This document shows positions 22,161 to 37,014 of a stretch of 64,000 nt of DNA, in pieces; the stretch's first letter is position 1, and each line of letters opens with the position of its first letter. Origin of the DNA: Hydractinia symbiolongicarpus (taxonomy: Eukaryota > Cnidaria > Hydrozoa > Anthoathecata > Hydractiniidae). The notes beneath the pieces are model-generated. The model did not search any database and was not told where the DNA came from. It saw nothing but the letters and a program-made list of their open reading frames with translations. The stretch is taken from contig NC_079881.1 in assembly GCF_029227915.1 (NCBI RefSeq), positions 15,105,501 through 15,169,500 on the forward strand. The letters are read 5' to 3'. Made by a program: the position numbers and the translations under genes.

Positions 22161-25100
22161 GACTGATGGCCTCCTGTCTGTGCTCTTGGAACTCCCTGAC
22201 TTAAGTGTAGTCTCCTTGTTAGGCCATAAGAGGCTGTAGTACACGCTTTAAAGGTCTGTCCGCGTAATTAGGAACATTCTTAGAACCTGGCGCGCAAGAA
22301 AACGACTTAATATATCGTAGTCTATTGAGATTGAAACGAATAGACCGATGGCAACTTGGCTGGGCTCCCTGAATCACCTGAATTACGTGTAGACTCTAAA
22401 TTAGGCCGTAAAAGGCCACATTACAGGTTTAAAAGGCCTTTGGAAGTAGTTAGGAACGTTCTCCGAGCCTGACGCTCAAGAAAACGACTTATTACATCGT
22501 AGTCCAATGCGATTGAAAGGAATAGGCCGACGGCCTCCTGTCTGTGCTCGTGGAACTCCCTGACTTAAGTGTAGTCTCCTTATTAGGGCGTAAAAGGCCA
22601 TATTACACGCTTTAAAGGTCTGTCCACGTAGTTAGGAAGGTTCTCAGAGCCTCGCGCTCAAGAAAACGACTTAATACATCGTAGACCATTGAGATTAAAA
22701 GGAACAGCCCAATGGAACTTGTCGGAGCTCTTGGAATTACGTGATTTACGTGATTTACGTGTAGACTCCAAATTAGGCCGTGAAAGGCAATATTAGAGGC
22801 ATTAAAGGCCTGTGCACGTAGTTAACAACGTTCTTAGACCCTGGCGCACAGGAAAACGACTTAATATATCGTGGTCCATTGAGATTGAAGAAATAGACCG
22901 ATGCCAACTTGACTGGGCTCGTGGAATCACGTGAGTTACGTGCAGTCTACTTATTAGGTCGTAAAAGGCCATATTAAAGGCTTAAAAGGCCTGTGCGCGT
23001 AGTTAGGAATGTTCTCAGAACCTGGCGCTCAAGAAAGCGACTTAATACATGGTAGTCCATTGAGATTGAAAGGAATAGTCTGATGGCCTCTTGCCTGGGC
23101 TAGTGGAATCCCGTGATTTAAGTGTAGATTCCTTATTAGGCCGTAAAAGGCCATATTAAACGCTTTAAAGGTCTGTCCACGTAGTTAGGAACGTTCTCAG
23201 AGACTGGCGCTCAAGAAAACGACTTACTACATCGTAGAACAATGAGATTAAAGGCAAGAATCGAATGGAACCTGTTGGAGCTCGTTGAATCACGTGATTT
23301 ACGTGTAGACTCCAAATTAGGCCGTGAAAGGCAATATTAGAGGCTTTAAAGGCCTGTGCACGAAGTTAGCAGCGTTCTTAGAGCCTGGTACACAAGAAAA
23401 CAACTTAATATATCGTAGTCCATTGAGATTGAAAAGAATTGACCGATGCCAACTTGTCCGGGCTCGTGGAATTACGTGAGTTACGTGAAGTCTACTTATT
23501 AGGTCGTAAAAGGCGATAATACACACTTTAAAGGCCTGTCCACGTAGTTAGCAGCGTTTTTAGAGCCTGGCGCTCAGGAAAACGAATTAAGACATCATAG
23601 TCCATTGAGATTGAAAGGAACAGACCGATGCCAATTTCTCTGTCCTTGTGAAAACACGTGATTGACGTGTAGACTCCTTATTAGGCCGTAAAAGGCGATA
23701 ATACACACTTTAAAGGCCTGTCCACGTAGTTAGGAACGGTCTCAGGGCCTGGAGCTTAAGCAATCGACTTAATACATCGTAGTCCATTGAGATTGAAAGG
23801 AATAGACCGATGGCAACTTCTCTGTCCTTGGGAAACACGTGGTTCACGTGTAGTCTCCAAATTAGGCCGTAAATAGGCCTATTACAGGACTTAAAGGCCT
23901 GTGCACGCAGTTAGCAACGTTCTTAGAGCCTGACGCTCAACAAAACGACTTATTACATCGTAGTCCCATGAGATTGAAAGGAATAGGCCGACGGCCTCCT
24001 GTCTGTGCTCGCGAAATCACATGAGTTACGTGTAAACTCCAAATTAGGCTGTAAACGGCCATATTACAGGCTTAAAAGTCCCGTGCACGTAGTTAGGAAC
24101 GTTCTCAGAGCCTGGCGCTCAAAAAAACCACTTATTACATTGTAATCCATTGAAATTGAAAGGAATAGACTGATGGCCTCCTGTCTGTGCTCTTGGAACT
24201 CCCTGACTTAAGTGTAGTCTCCTTGTTAGGCCATAAGAGGCTGTAGTACACGCTTTAAAGGTCTGTCCGCGTAATTAGGAACGTTCTTAGAACCTGGCGC
24301 GCAAGAAAACGACTTAATATATCGTAGTCTATTGAGATTGAAACGAATAGACCGATGGCAACTTGGCTGGGCTCGCTGAATCACCTGAATTACGTGTAGA
24401 CTCTAAATTAGGCCGTAAAAGGCCACATTACACGTTTTAAAGGTCTGTACACGTAATTAGGAACGTTCTCAGAGCCTCGCGCTCAAGAAAACGACTTAAT
24501 ACATCGTAGACCATTGATATTAAAAGGAACAGCCCAATGGAACTTTTTAGAGCTCTGGGAATTACGTGATTTACGTGATTTACGTGTAGACTCCAAATTA
24601 GGCCGTGAAAGGCAATATTAGAGGCATTAAAGGCCTGTGCACGTAGTTAACAACGTTCTTAGAGCCTGGTGCACAGGAAAACGACTTAATATATCGTAGT
24701 CCATTGAGATTGAAGAAATAGACCGATGCCAACTTGACTGGGCTCGTGGAATCACGTGAGTTACGTGCAGTCTACTTATTATGTCGTAAAAGGCGATAAT
24801 ACACACTTTAAAGGCCTGTCCACGTAGTTAGCAGCGTTTTTAGAGCCTGGCGCTCAGGAAAACGAATTAAGACATCATAGTCCATTGAGATTGAAAGAAA
24901 CAGACCGATGCCAATTTTTCTGTCCTTGTGGAAACACGTGATTGACGTGTAGAATCTTTATTAGGCCGTAAAACGCGATAATACACACTTTAAAGGCCTG
25001 TCCACGTAGTTAGCAGCGTTTTTAGAGCCTGGCGCTCAGGAAAACGAATTAAGACATCATAGTCCATTGAGATTGAAAGGAACAGACCGATTCCAGTTTC

Positions 25101-26622
25101 TCTGTCCTTGTGAAAACACTTGATTGACGTGTAGACTCCTTATTAGGCCGTAAAAGGCGATAATACACACTTTAAAGGCCTGTCCACGTAGTTAGGAACG
25201 GTCTCAGAGCCTGGAGCTTAAGCAATCGACTTAATACATCGTAGTCCATTGAGATTGAAAGGAATAGACCGATGGCAACTTCTCTGTCCTTGGGAAACAC
25301 GTGGTTCACGTGTAGTCTCCAAATTAGGCCGTAAATAGACCTATTACAAGACTTAAAGGCCTGTGCACGCTGTTAGCAACGTTCTTAGAGCCTGACGCTC
25401 AACAAAACGACTTATTACATCGTAGTCCCATGAGATTGAAAGGAATAGGCCGACGGCCTCCTGTCTGTGCTCGCGAAATCACATGAGTTACGTGTAAACT
25501 CCAAATTAGGTTGTAAACGGCCATATTACAGGCTTAAAAGTCCCGTGCATGTAGTTAGGAACGTTCTCAGAGCCTGGCGCTCAAAAAAACCACTTATTAC
25601 ATTGTAATCCATTGAAATTGAAAGGAATAGACTGGTGGCCTCCTGTCTGTGCTCTTGGAACTCCCTGACTTAAGTGTAGTCTCCTTGTTAGGCCATAAGA
25701 GGCTGTAGTACACGCTTTAAAGGTCTGTCCACGCAATTAGGAACGTTCTTAGAACCTGGCGCACAAGAAAACGACTTAATATATCGTAGTCTATTGAGAT
25801 TGAAACGAATAGACCGATGGCATTTGGCTGGGCTCGCTGAATCACCTGAATTACGTGTAGACTCTAAATTAGGCCGTAAAAGGCCACATTACACGTTTTA
25901 AAGGTCTGTACACGTAATTAGGAACGTTCTTAGAGCCTGGCGCTCAAGAAAACGACTTAATATATCGTAGTCTATTGAGATTGAAACGAATAGACCGATG
26001 GCAACTTGGCTGGGCTCGCGGAATCACGTGATTTACGTGTAGACTCCAAATTAGGCCGTAAAAGGCCATATTGCAGGCTTAAAAGGCCTTTGCAAGTAGT
26101 TAGGAACGTTCTCAGAGCCTGGCGATCAAGAAAGCGACTTAATACATCGTAGTCCATTGAGATTGAAAGGAACAGACTGCTGACCACTTGTTGGGGCTCG
26201 TGGAATCAGGCGAATTACGTGTAGACTCTTTATTAGTGCGTAAAGGCCATATTACACGCTTTTAAGGTCTGTCCACGTAGTTAGGAACGTTCTCAGAGCC
26301 TGGCGCTAAAGAAAACGACTTAATACATCGTAGACCATTTAGATTAAAAGGAATAGACCGATGGCAACTTGTCCGGGCTCGTGGAATCACGTGAGTTACG
26401 TGTAGACTTAAAATTAGGCCGTGAAAGGCAATATTAGAGGCTTTAAAGGCCTGTGCACGTACTTAACAACGTTCTCAGAACCTGGCGCTCAAGAAAGCGA
26501 CTTAATACATCGTAGTCAATTGAGATTGAAAGGAACAGACTGATGACCACTTGTAGGGGCTCGTGGAATCAGGCGATTTACGTGTAGACTCCAAATTAGG
26601 CCGTGAAAGGCAATATTAGAGG
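22161..26622 (+). repeat. Large block following the 15-mer, copy 1 (~4.46 kb)
   Basis: The block repeats at 32734-37014 and 41864-46144. It starts with a B monomer (GACTGATGGCCTCCTG), runs through A', B', I, G', E, F, G, C', C, B', B, A', I, G', C', C', C, B', B, A', A, D, A-related and D monomers, and is nearly identical between copies. This copy has one monomer more than the other two, near 25200-25360 (a GGAGCTTAAGCAATCG/C unit). Confidence 0.85.
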
Positions 26623-27265
26623 CTTTAAAGGCCTGTGCACGAAGTTAGCAGCGTTCTTAGAGCCTGGTACACAAGAAAACAACTTAATATATCGTAGTCC
26701 ATTGAGATTAAAAAGAATTGACCGATGCCAACTTGTCCGGGCTCGTGGAATTACGTGAGTTACGTGCAGTCTACTTATTAGGTCGTAAAAGGCGATAATA
26801 CACACTTTAAAGGCCTGTCCACGTAGTTAGCAGCGTTTTTAGAGCCTGGCGCTCAGGAAAACGAATTAAGACATCATAGTTTATTGAGATTGAAAGGAAC
26901 AGACCAATGCCAATTTCTCTGTCCTTGTGGAAACACGTGATTGACGTGTAGACTCTTTATTAGGCCGTAAAACGCGATAATACACACTTTAAAGGCCTGT
27001 CCACGTAGTTAGCAGCGTTTTTAGAGCCTGGCGCTCAGGAAAACGAATTAAGACATCATAGTCCATTGAGATTGAAAGGAACAGACCGATGCCAATTTCT
27101 CTGTCCTTGTGAAAACACGTGATTGACGTGTAGACTCCTTATTAGGCCGTAAAAGGCGATAATACACACTTTAAAGGCCTGTCCACGTAGTTAGGAACGG
27201 TCTCAGGGCCTGGAGCTTAAGCAATCGACTTAATACATCGTAGTCCATTGAGATTGAAAGGAATA
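26623..27265 (+). repeat. F-G-C'-C' remnant between the large block and the 15-mer
   Basis: About 3.5 monomers: the end of a G-class pair followed by two C' monomers and a GGGCCTGGAGCTTAAGC unit. It corresponds to 18970-19426 (offset 7,839 bp). The junction at about 26600 joins a D-type box directly to a G monomer, which looks like a crossover point. Confidence 0.75.
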
Positions 27266-29999
27266 GACCGATGGCAACTTCTCTGTCCTTGGGAAACACG
27301 TGGTTCACGTGTAGTCTCCAAATTAGGCCGTAAATAGACCTATTACAGGACTTAAAGGCCTGTGCACGCAGTTAGCAACGTTCTTAGAGCCTGATGCTCA
27401 ACAAAACGACTTATTACATCGTAGTCCCATGAGATTGAAAGGAATAGGCCGACGGCCTCCTGTCTGTGCTCGCGAAATCACATGAGTTACGTGTAAACTC
27501 CAAATTAGGCTGTAAACGGCCATATTACAGGCTTAAAAGTCCCGTGCACGTAGTTAGGAACGTCTTCAGAGCCTGGCGCTCAAAAAAACCACTTATTACA
27601 TTGTAATCCATTGAAATTGAAAAGAATAGACTGATGGCCTCCTGTCTGTGCTCTTGGAACTCCCTGACTTAAATGTAGTCTCCTTGTTAGGCCATAAGAG
27701 GCTGTAGTACACGCTTTAAAGGTCTGTCCGCGTAATTAGGAACGTTCTTAGAACCTGGCGCGCAAGAAAACGACTTAATATATCGTAGTCTATTGAGATT
27801 GAAACGAATAGACCGATGGCAACTTGGCTGGGCTCGCTGAATCACCTGAATTACGTGTAGACTCTAAATTAGGCCGTAAAAGGCCACATTACACGTTTTA
27901 AAGGTCTGTACACGTAATTAGGAACGTTCTCAGAGCCTGGCGCTCAAGAAAACGACTTAATACATCGTAGACCATTGAGATTAAAAGGAACAGCCCAATG
28001 GAACTTTTTGGAGCTCTGGGAATTACGTGATTTACGTGATTTACGTGTAGACTCCAAATTAGGCCGTGAAAGGCAATATTAGAGGCATTAAAGGCCTGTG
28101 CACGTAGTTAACAACGTTCTTAGAGCCTGGCGCACAGGAAAACGACTTAATATATCGTAGTCCATTGAGATTGAAGAAATAGACCGATGCCAACTTGACT
28201 GGGCTCGTGGAATCACGTGAGTTACGTGCAGTCTACTTATTAGGTCGTAAAAGGCCATATTAAAGGCTTAAAAGGCCTGTGCGCGTAGTTAGGAACGTTC
28301 TCAGAACCTGGCGCTCAAGAAAGCGACTTAATACATGGTAGTCCATTGAGATTGAAAGGAATAGTCTGATGGCCTCTTGCCTGGGTTAGTGGAATCCCGT
28401 GATTTACGTGTAGATTCTCTATTAGGTCGTAAAAGGCCATATTAAACGCTTTAAAGGTCTGTGCACGTAGTTAGGAACGTTCTCAGAGACTGGCGCTCAA
28501 GAAAACGACTTACTACATCGTGGAACAATGAGATTAAAGGCAAGAATTGAATGGAACCTGTTGTAGCTCGTGGAATCACGTGATTTACGTGTAGACTCCA
28601 AATTAGGCCGTGAAAGGCAATATTAGAGGCTTTAAAGGCCTGTGCACGAAGTTAGCAGCGTTCTTAGAGCCTGGTACACAAGAAAACAACTTAATATATC
28701 GTAGTCCATTGAGATTGAAAAGAATTGACCGATGCCAACTTGTCCGGGCTCGTGGAATTACGTGAGTTACGTGCAGTCTACTTATTATGTCGTAAAAGGC
28801 GATAATACACACTTTAAAGGCCTGTCCACGTAGTTAGCAGCGTTTTTAGAGCCTGGCGCTCAGGAAAACGAATTAAGACATCATAGTCCATTGAGATTGA
28901 AAGGAACAGACCGATGCCAATTTCTCTGTCCTTGTGGAAACACGTGATTGACGTGTAGAATCTTTATTAGGCCGTAAAACGCGATAATACACACTTTAAA
29001 GGCCTGTCCACGTAGTTAGCAGCGTTTTTAGAGCCTGGCGCTCAGGAAAACGAATTAAGACATCATAGTCCATTGAGATTGAAAGGAACAGACCGATGCC
29101 AATTTCTCTGTCCTTATGAAAACACGTGATTGACGTGTAGACTCCTTATTAGGCCGTAAAAGGCGATAATACACACTTTAAAGGCCTGTCCACGTAGTTA
29201 GGAACGGTCTCAGAGACTGGCGCTCAAGAAAACGACTTACTACATCGTGGAACAATGAGATTAAAGGCAAGAATCGAATGGAACCTGTTGGAGCTCGTGG
29301 AATCACGTGATTTACGTGTAGACTCCAAATTAGGCCGTGAAAGGCAATATTAGAGGCTTTAAAGGCCTGTGCACGAAGTTAGCAGGGTTCTTAGAGCCTG
29401 GTACACAAGAAAACAACTTAATATATCGTAGTCCATTGAGATTGAAAAGAATTGAACGATGACAACTTGTCCGGGCTCGTGGAATTACGTGAGTTACATG
29501 CAGTCTACTTATTATGTCGTAAAAGGCGATAATACACACTTTAAAGGCCTGTCCACGTAGTTAGCAGCGTTTTTAGAGCCTGGCGCTCAGGAAAACGAAT
29601 TAAGACATCATAGTCCATTGAGATTGAAAGGAACAGACCGATGCCAATTTCTCTGTCCTTGTGGAAACACGTGATTGACGTGTAGAATCTTTATTAGGCC
29701 GTAAAACGCGATAATGCACACTTTAAAGGCCTGTCCACGTAGTTAGCAGCGTTTTTAGAGCCTGGCGCTCAGGAAAACGAATTAAGACATCATAGTCCAT
29801 TGAGATTGAAAGGAACAGACCGATGCCAATTTCTCTGTCCTTGTGAAAACACGTGATTGACGTGTAGACTCCTTATTAGGCCGTAAAAGGCGATAATACA
29901 CACTTTAAAGGCCTGTCCACGTAGTTAGGAACGGTCTCAGGGCCTGGAGCTTAAGCAATCGACTTAATACATCGTAGTCCATTGAGATTGAAAGGAATA
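27266..29999 (+). repeat. 15-monomer HOR (2,734 bp), copy 2
   Basis: Second copy, 7,839 bp right of copy 1 and directly adjoining copy 3. Private differences include AAGAATTGAATGG near 28542 and AGCAGGGTTC near 29383. Confidence 0.88.
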
Positions 30000-32733
30000 G
30001 ACCGATGGCAACTTCTCTGTCCTTGGGAAACACGTGGTTCACGTGTAGTCTCCAAATTAGGCCGTAAATAGACCTATTACAGGACTTAAAGGCCTGTGCA
30101 CGCAGTTAGCAACGTTCTTAGAGCCTGATGCTCAACAAAACGACTTATTACATCGTAGTCCCATGAGATTGAAAGGAATAGGCCGACGGCCTCCTGTCTG
30201 TGCTCGCGAAATCACATGAGTTACGTGTAAACTCCAAATTAGGCTGTAAACGGCCATATTACAGGCTTAAAAGTCCCGTGCACGTAGTTAGGAACGTTCT
30301 CAGAGCCTGGCGCTCAAAAAAACCACTTATTACATTGTAATCCATTGAAATTGAAAGGAATAGACTGATGGCCTCCTGTCTGTGCTCTTGGAACTCCCTG
30401 ACTTAAATGTAGTCTCCTTGTTAGGCCATAAGAGGCTGTAGTACACGCTTTAAAGGTCTGTCCGCGTAATTAGGAACGTTCTTAGAACCTGGCGCGCAAG
30501 AAAACGACTTAATATATCGTAGTCTATTGAGATTGAAACGAATAGACCGATGGCAACTTGGCTGGGCTCGCTGAATCACCTGAATTACGTGTAGACTCTA
30601 AATTAGGCCGTAAAAGGCCACATTACACGTTTTAAAGGTCTGTACACGTAATTAGGAACGTTCTCAGAGCCTGGCGCTCAAGAAAACGACTTAATACATC
30701 GTAGACCATTGAGATTAAAAGGAACAGCCCAATGGAACTTTTTGGAGCTCTGGGAATTACGTGATTTACGTGATTTACGTGTAGACTCCAAATTAGGCCG
30801 TGAAAGGCAATATTAGAGGCATTAAAGGCCTGTGCACGTAGTTAACAACGTTCTTAGAGCCTGGCGCACAGGAAAACGACTTAATATATCGTAGTCCATT
30901 GAGATTGAAGAAATAGACCGATGCCAACTTGACTGGGCTCGTGGAATCACGTGAGTTACGTGCAGTCTACTTATTAGGTCGTAAAAGGCCATATTAAAGG
31001 CTTAAAAGGCCTGTGCGCGTAGTTAGGAACGTTCTCAGAACCTGGCGCTCAAGAAAGCGACTTAATACATGGTAGTCCATTGAGATTGAAAGGAATAGTC
31101 TGATGGCCTCTTGCCTGGGTTAGTGGAATCCCGTGATTTACGTGTAGATTCTCTATTAGGTCGTAAAAGGCCATATTAAACGCTTTAAAGGTCTGTCCAC
31201 GTAGTTAGGAACGTTCTCAGAGACTGGCGCTCAAGAAAACGACTTACTACATCGTGGAACAATGAGATTAAAGGCAAGAATCGAATGGAACCTGTTGTAG
31301 CTCGTGGAATCACGTGATTTACGTGTAGACTCCAAATTAGGCCGTGAAAGGCAATATTAGAGGCTTTAAAAGCCTGTGCACGAAGTTAGCAGCGTTCTTA
31401 GAGCCTGGTACACAAGAAAACAACTTAATATATCGTAGTCCATTGAGATTGAAAAGAATTGACCGATGCCAACTTGTCCGGGCTCGTGGAATTACGTGAG
31501 TTACGTGCAGTCTACTTATTATGTCGTAAAAGGCGATAATACACACTTTAAAGGCCTGTCCACGTAGTTAGCAGCGTTTTTAGAGCCTGGCGCTCAGGAA
31601 AACGAATTAAGACATCATAGTCCATTGAGATTGAAAGGAACAGACCGATGCCAATTTCTCTGTCCTTGTGGAAACACGTGATTGACGTGTAGAATCTTTA
31701 TTAGGCCGTAAAACGCGATAATACACACTTTAAAGGCCTGTCCACGTAGTTAGCAGCGTTTTTAGAGCCTGGCGCTCAGGAAAACGAATTAAGACATCAT
31801 AGTCCATTGAGATTGAAAGGAACAGACCGATGCCAATTTCTCTGTCCTTATGAAAACACGTGATTGACGTGTAGACTCCTTATTAGGCCGTAAAAGGCGA
31901 TAATACACACTTTAAAGGCCTGTCCACGTAGTTAGGAACGGTCTCAGAGACTGGCGCTCAAGAAAACGACTTACTACATCGTGGAACAATGAGATTAAAG
32001 GCAAGAATCGAATGGAACCTGTTGGAGCTCGTGGAATCACGTGATTTACGTGTAGACTCCAAATTAGGCCGTGAAAGGCAATATTAGAGGCTTTAAAGGC
32101 CTGTGCACGAAGTTAGCAGCGTTCTTAGAGCCTGGTACACAAGAAAACAACTTAATATATCGTAGTCCATTGAGATTGAAAAGAATTGAACGATGACAAC
32201 TTGTCCGGGCTCGTGGAATTACGTGAGTTACATGCAGTCTACTTATTATGTCGTAAAAGGCGATAATACACACTTTAAAGGCCTGTCCACGTAGTTAGCA
32301 GCGTTTTTAGAGCCTGGCGCTCAGGAAAACGAATTAAGACATCATAGTCCATTGAGATTGAAAGGAACAGACCGATGCCAATTTCTCTGTCCTTGTGGAA
32401 ACACGTGATTGACGTGTAGAATCTTTATTAGGCCGTAAAACGCGATAATACACACTTTAAAGGCCTGTCCACGTAGTTAGCAGCGTTTTTAGAGCCTGGC
32501 GCTCAGGAAAACGAATTAAGACATCATAGTCCATTGAGATTGAAAGGAACAGACCGATGCCAATTTCTCTGTCCTTATGAAAACACGTGATTGGCGTGTA
32601 GACTCCTTATTAGGCCGTAAAAGGCGATAATACACACTTTAAAGGCCTGTCCACGTAGTTAGGAACGGTCTCAGGGCCTGGAGCTTAAGCAATCGACTTA
32701 ATACATCGTAGTCCATTGAGATTGAAAGGAATA
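30000..32733 (+). repeat. 15-monomer HOR (2,734 bp), copy 3
   Basis: Third copy, in direct tandem with copy 2. Its last C' monomer carries ACGTGATTGGCGTG near 32587, shared with copy 1 near 22014 but not with copy 2. This shows the copy 3/downstream block and copy 1/downstream block descend from one duplicated segment. Confidence 0.88.
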
Positions 32734-35700
32734 GACTGATGGCCTCCTGTCTGTGCTCTTGGAACTCCCTGACTTAAGTGTAGTCTCCTTGTTAGGCCAT
32801 AAGAGGCTGTAGTACACGCTTTAAAGGTCTGTCCGCGTAATTAGGAACATTCTTAGAACCTGGCGCGCAAGAAAACGACTTAATATATCGTAGTCTATTG
32901 AGATTGAAACGAATAGACCGATGGCAACTTGGCTGGGCTCCCTGAATCACCTGAATTACGTGTAGACTCTAAATTAGGCCGTAAAAGGCCACATTACAGG
33001 TTTAAAAGGCCTTTGCAAGTAGTTAGGAACGTTCTCCGAGCCTGACGCTCAAGAAAACGACTTATTACATCGCAGTCCAATGAGATTGAAAGGAATAGGC
33101 CGACGGCCTCCTGTCTGTGCTCGTGGAACTCCCTGACTTAAGTGTAGTCTCCTTATTAGGGCGTAAAAGGCCATATTACACGCTTTAAAGGTCTGTCCAC
33201 GTAGTTAGGAACGTTCTCAGAGCCTCGCGCTCAAGAAAACGACTTAATACATCGTAGACCATTGAGATTAAAAGGAACAGCCCAATGGAACTTGTCGGAG
33301 CTCTTGGAATTACGTGATTTACGTGATTTACGTGTAGACTCCAAATTAGGCCGTGAAAGGCAATATTAGAGGCATTAAAGGCCTGTGCACGTAGTTAACA
33401 ACGTTCTTAGACCCTGGCGCACAGGAAAACGACTTAATATATCGTGGTCCATTGAGATTGAAGAAATAGACCGATGCCAACTTGACTGGGCTCGTGGAAT
33501 CACGTGAGTTACGTGCAGTCTACTTATTAGGTCGTAAAAGGCCATATTAAAGGCTTAAAAGGCCTGTGCGCGTAGTTAGGAATGTTCTCAGAACCTGGCG
33601 CTCAAGAAAGCGACTTAATACATGGTAGTCCATTGAGATTGAAAGGAATAGTCTGATGGCCTCTTGCCTGGGCTAGTGGAATCCCGTGATTTAAGTGTAG
33701 ATTCCTTATTAGGCCGTAAAAGCCCATATTAAACGCTTTAAAGGTCTGTCCACGTAGTTAGGAACGTTCTCAGAGACTGGCGCTCAAGAAAACGACTTAC
33801 TACATCGTAGAACAATGAGATTAAAGGCAAGAATCGAATGGAACCTGTTGGAGCTCGTTGAATCACGTGATTTACGTGTAGACTCCAAATTAGGCCGTGA
33901 AAGGCAATATTAGAGGCTTTAAAGGCCTGTGCACGAAGTTAGCAGCGTTCTTAGAGCCTGGTACACAAGAAAACAACTTAATATATCGTAGTCCATTGAG
34001 ATTGAAAAGAATTGACCGATGCCAACTTGTCCGGGCTCGTGGAATTACGTGAGTTACGTGAAGTCTACTTATTAGGTCGTAAAAGGCGATAATACACACT
34101 TTAAAGGCCTGTCCACGTAGTTAGCAGCGTTTTTAGAGCCTGGCGCTCAGGAAAACGAATTAAGACATCATAGTCCATTGAGATTGAAAGGAACAGACCG
34201 ATGCCAATTTCTCTGTCCTTGTGAAAACACGTGATTGACGTGTAGACTCCTTATTAGGCCGTAAAAGGCGATAATACACACTTTAAAGGCCTGTCCACGT
34301 AGTTAGGAACGGTCTCAGGGCCTGGAGCTTAAGCAATCGACTTAATACATCGTAGTCCATTGAGATTGAAAGGAATAGACCGATGGCAACTTCTCTGTCC
34401 TTGGGAAACACGTGGTTCACGTGTAGTCTCCAAATTAGGCCGTAAATAGACCTATTACAGGACTTAAAGGCCTGTGCACGCAGTTAGCAACGTTCTTAGA
34501 GCCTGACGCTCAACAAAACGACTTATTACATCGTAGTCCCATGAGATTGAAAGGAATAGGCCGACGGCCTCCTGTCTGTGCTCGCGAAATCACATGAGTT
34601 ACGTGTAAACTCCAAATTAGGCTGTAAACGGCCATATTACAGGCTTAAAAGTCCCGTGCACGTAGTTAGGAACGTTCTCAGAGCCTGGCGCTCAAAAAAA
34701 ACACTTATTACATTGTAATCCATTGAAATTGAAAGGAATAGACTGATGGCCTCCTGTCTGTGCTCTTGGAACTCCCTGACTTAAGTGTAGTCTCCTTGTT
34801 AGGCCATAAGAGGCTGTAGTACACGCTTTAAAGGTCTGTCCGCGTAATTAGGAACGTTCTTAGAACCTGGCGCGCAAGAAAACGACTTAATATATCGTAG
34901 TCTATTGAGATTGAAACGAATAGACCGATGGCAACTTGGCTGGGCTCGCTGAATCACCTGAATTACGTGTAGACTCTAAATTAGGCCGTAAAAGGCCACA
35001 TTACACGTTTTAAAGGTCTGTACACGTAATTAGGAACGTTCTCAGAGCCTCGCGCTCAAGAAAACGACTTAATACATCGTAGACCATTGATATTAAAAGG
35101 AACAGCCCAATGGAACTTTTTAGAGCTCTGGGAATTACGTGATTTACGTGATTTACGTGTAGACTCCAAATTAGGCCGTGAAAGGCAATATTAGAGGCAT
35201 TAAAGGCCTGTGCACGTAGTTAACAACGTTCTTAGAGCCTGGCGCACAGGAAAACGACTTAATATATCGTAGTCCATTGAGATTGAAGAAATAGACCGAT
35301 GCCAACTTGACTGGGCTCGTGGAATCACGTGAGTTACGTGCAGTCTACTTATTATGTCGTAAAAGGCGATAATACACACTTTAAAGGCCTGTCCACGTAG
35401 TTAGCAGCGTTTTTAGAGCCTGGCGCTCAGGAAAACGAATTAAGACATCATAGTCCATTGAGATTGAAAGAAACAGACCGATGCCAATTTCTCTGTCCTT
35501 GTGGAAACACGTGATTGACGTGTAGAATCTTTATTAGGCCGTAAAACGCGATAATACACACTTTAAAGGCCTGTCCACGTAGTTAGCAGCGTTTTTAGAG
35601 CCTGGCGCTCAGGAAAACGAATTAAGACATCATAGTCCATTGAGATTGAAAGGAACAGACCGATGCCAATTTCTCTGTCCTTATGAAAACACGTGATTGA

Positions 35701-37014
35701 CGTGTAGACTCCTTATTAGGCCGTAAAAGGCGATAATACACACTTTAAAGGCCTGTGCACGCAGTTAGCAACGTTCTTAGAGCCTGACGCTCAACAAAAC
35801 GACTTATTACATCGTAGTCCCATGAGATTGAAAGGAATAGGCCGACGGCCTCCTGTCTGTGCTCGCGAAATCACATGAGTTACGTGTAAACTCCAAATTA
35901 GGTTGTAAACGGCCATATTACAGGCTTAAAAGTCCCGTGCATGTAGTTAGGAACGTTCTCAGAGCCTGGCGCTCAAAAAAACCACTTATTACATTGTAAT
36001 CCATTGAAATTGAAAGGAATAGACTGGTGGCCTCCTGTCTGTGCTCTTGGAACTCCCTGACTTAAGTGTAGTCTCCTTGTTAGGCCATAAGAGGCTGTAG
36101 TACACGCTTTAAAGGTCTGTCCACGCAATTAGGAACGTTCTTAGAACCTGGCGCACAAGAAAACGACTTAATATATCGTAGTCTATTGAGATTGAAACGA
36201 ATAGACCGATGGCATTTGGCTGGGCTCGCTGAATCACCTGAATTACGTGTAGACTCTAAATTAGGCCGTAAAAGGCCACATTACACGTTTTAAAGGTCTG
36301 TACACGTAATTAGGAACGTTCTTAGAGCCTGGCGCTCAAGAAAACGACTTAATATATCGTAGTCTATTGAGATTGAAACGAATAGACCGATGGCAACTTG
36401 GCTGGGCTCGCGGAATCACGTGATTTACGTGTAGACTCCAAATTAGGCCGTAAAAGGCCATATTGCAGGCTTAAAAGGCCTTTGCAAGTAGTTAGGAACG
36501 TTCTCAGAGCCTGGCGATCAAGAAAGCGACTTAATACATCGTAGTCCATTGAGATTGAAAGGAACAGACTGCTGACCACTTGTTGGGGCTCGTGGAATCA
36601 GGCGAATTACGTGTAGACTCTTTATTAGTGCGTAAAGGCCATATTACACGCTTTTAAGGTCTGTCCACGTAGTTAGGAACGTTCTCAGAGCCTGGCGATA
36701 AAGAAAACGACTTAATACATCGTAGACCATTTAGATTAAAAGGAATAGACCGATGGCAACTTGTCCGGGCTCGTGGAATCACGTGAGTTACGTGTAGACT
36801 TAAAATTAGGCCGTGAAAGGCAATATTAGAGGCTTTAAAGGCCTGTGCACGTACTTAACAACGTTCTCAGAACCTGGCGCTCAAGAAAGCGACTTAATAC
36901 ATCGTAGTCAATTGAGATTAAAAGGAACAGACTGATGACCACTTGTAGGGGCTCGTGGAATCAGGCGATTTACGTGTAGACTCCAAATTAGGCCGTGAAA
37001 GGCAATATTAGAGG
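32734..37014 (+). repeat. Large block, copy 2 (~4.28 kb, one monomer shorter)
   Basis: The block matches copy 1 at offset 10,573 bp up to about 35750 and 10,392 bp after it, so exactly one 181-bp monomer is missing at GGCCTGTGCACGCAGTTAGC. It follows the third 15-monomer HOR just as copy 1 follows the first. Private variants include CTGGCGATAAAG near 36696. Confidence 0.87.
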
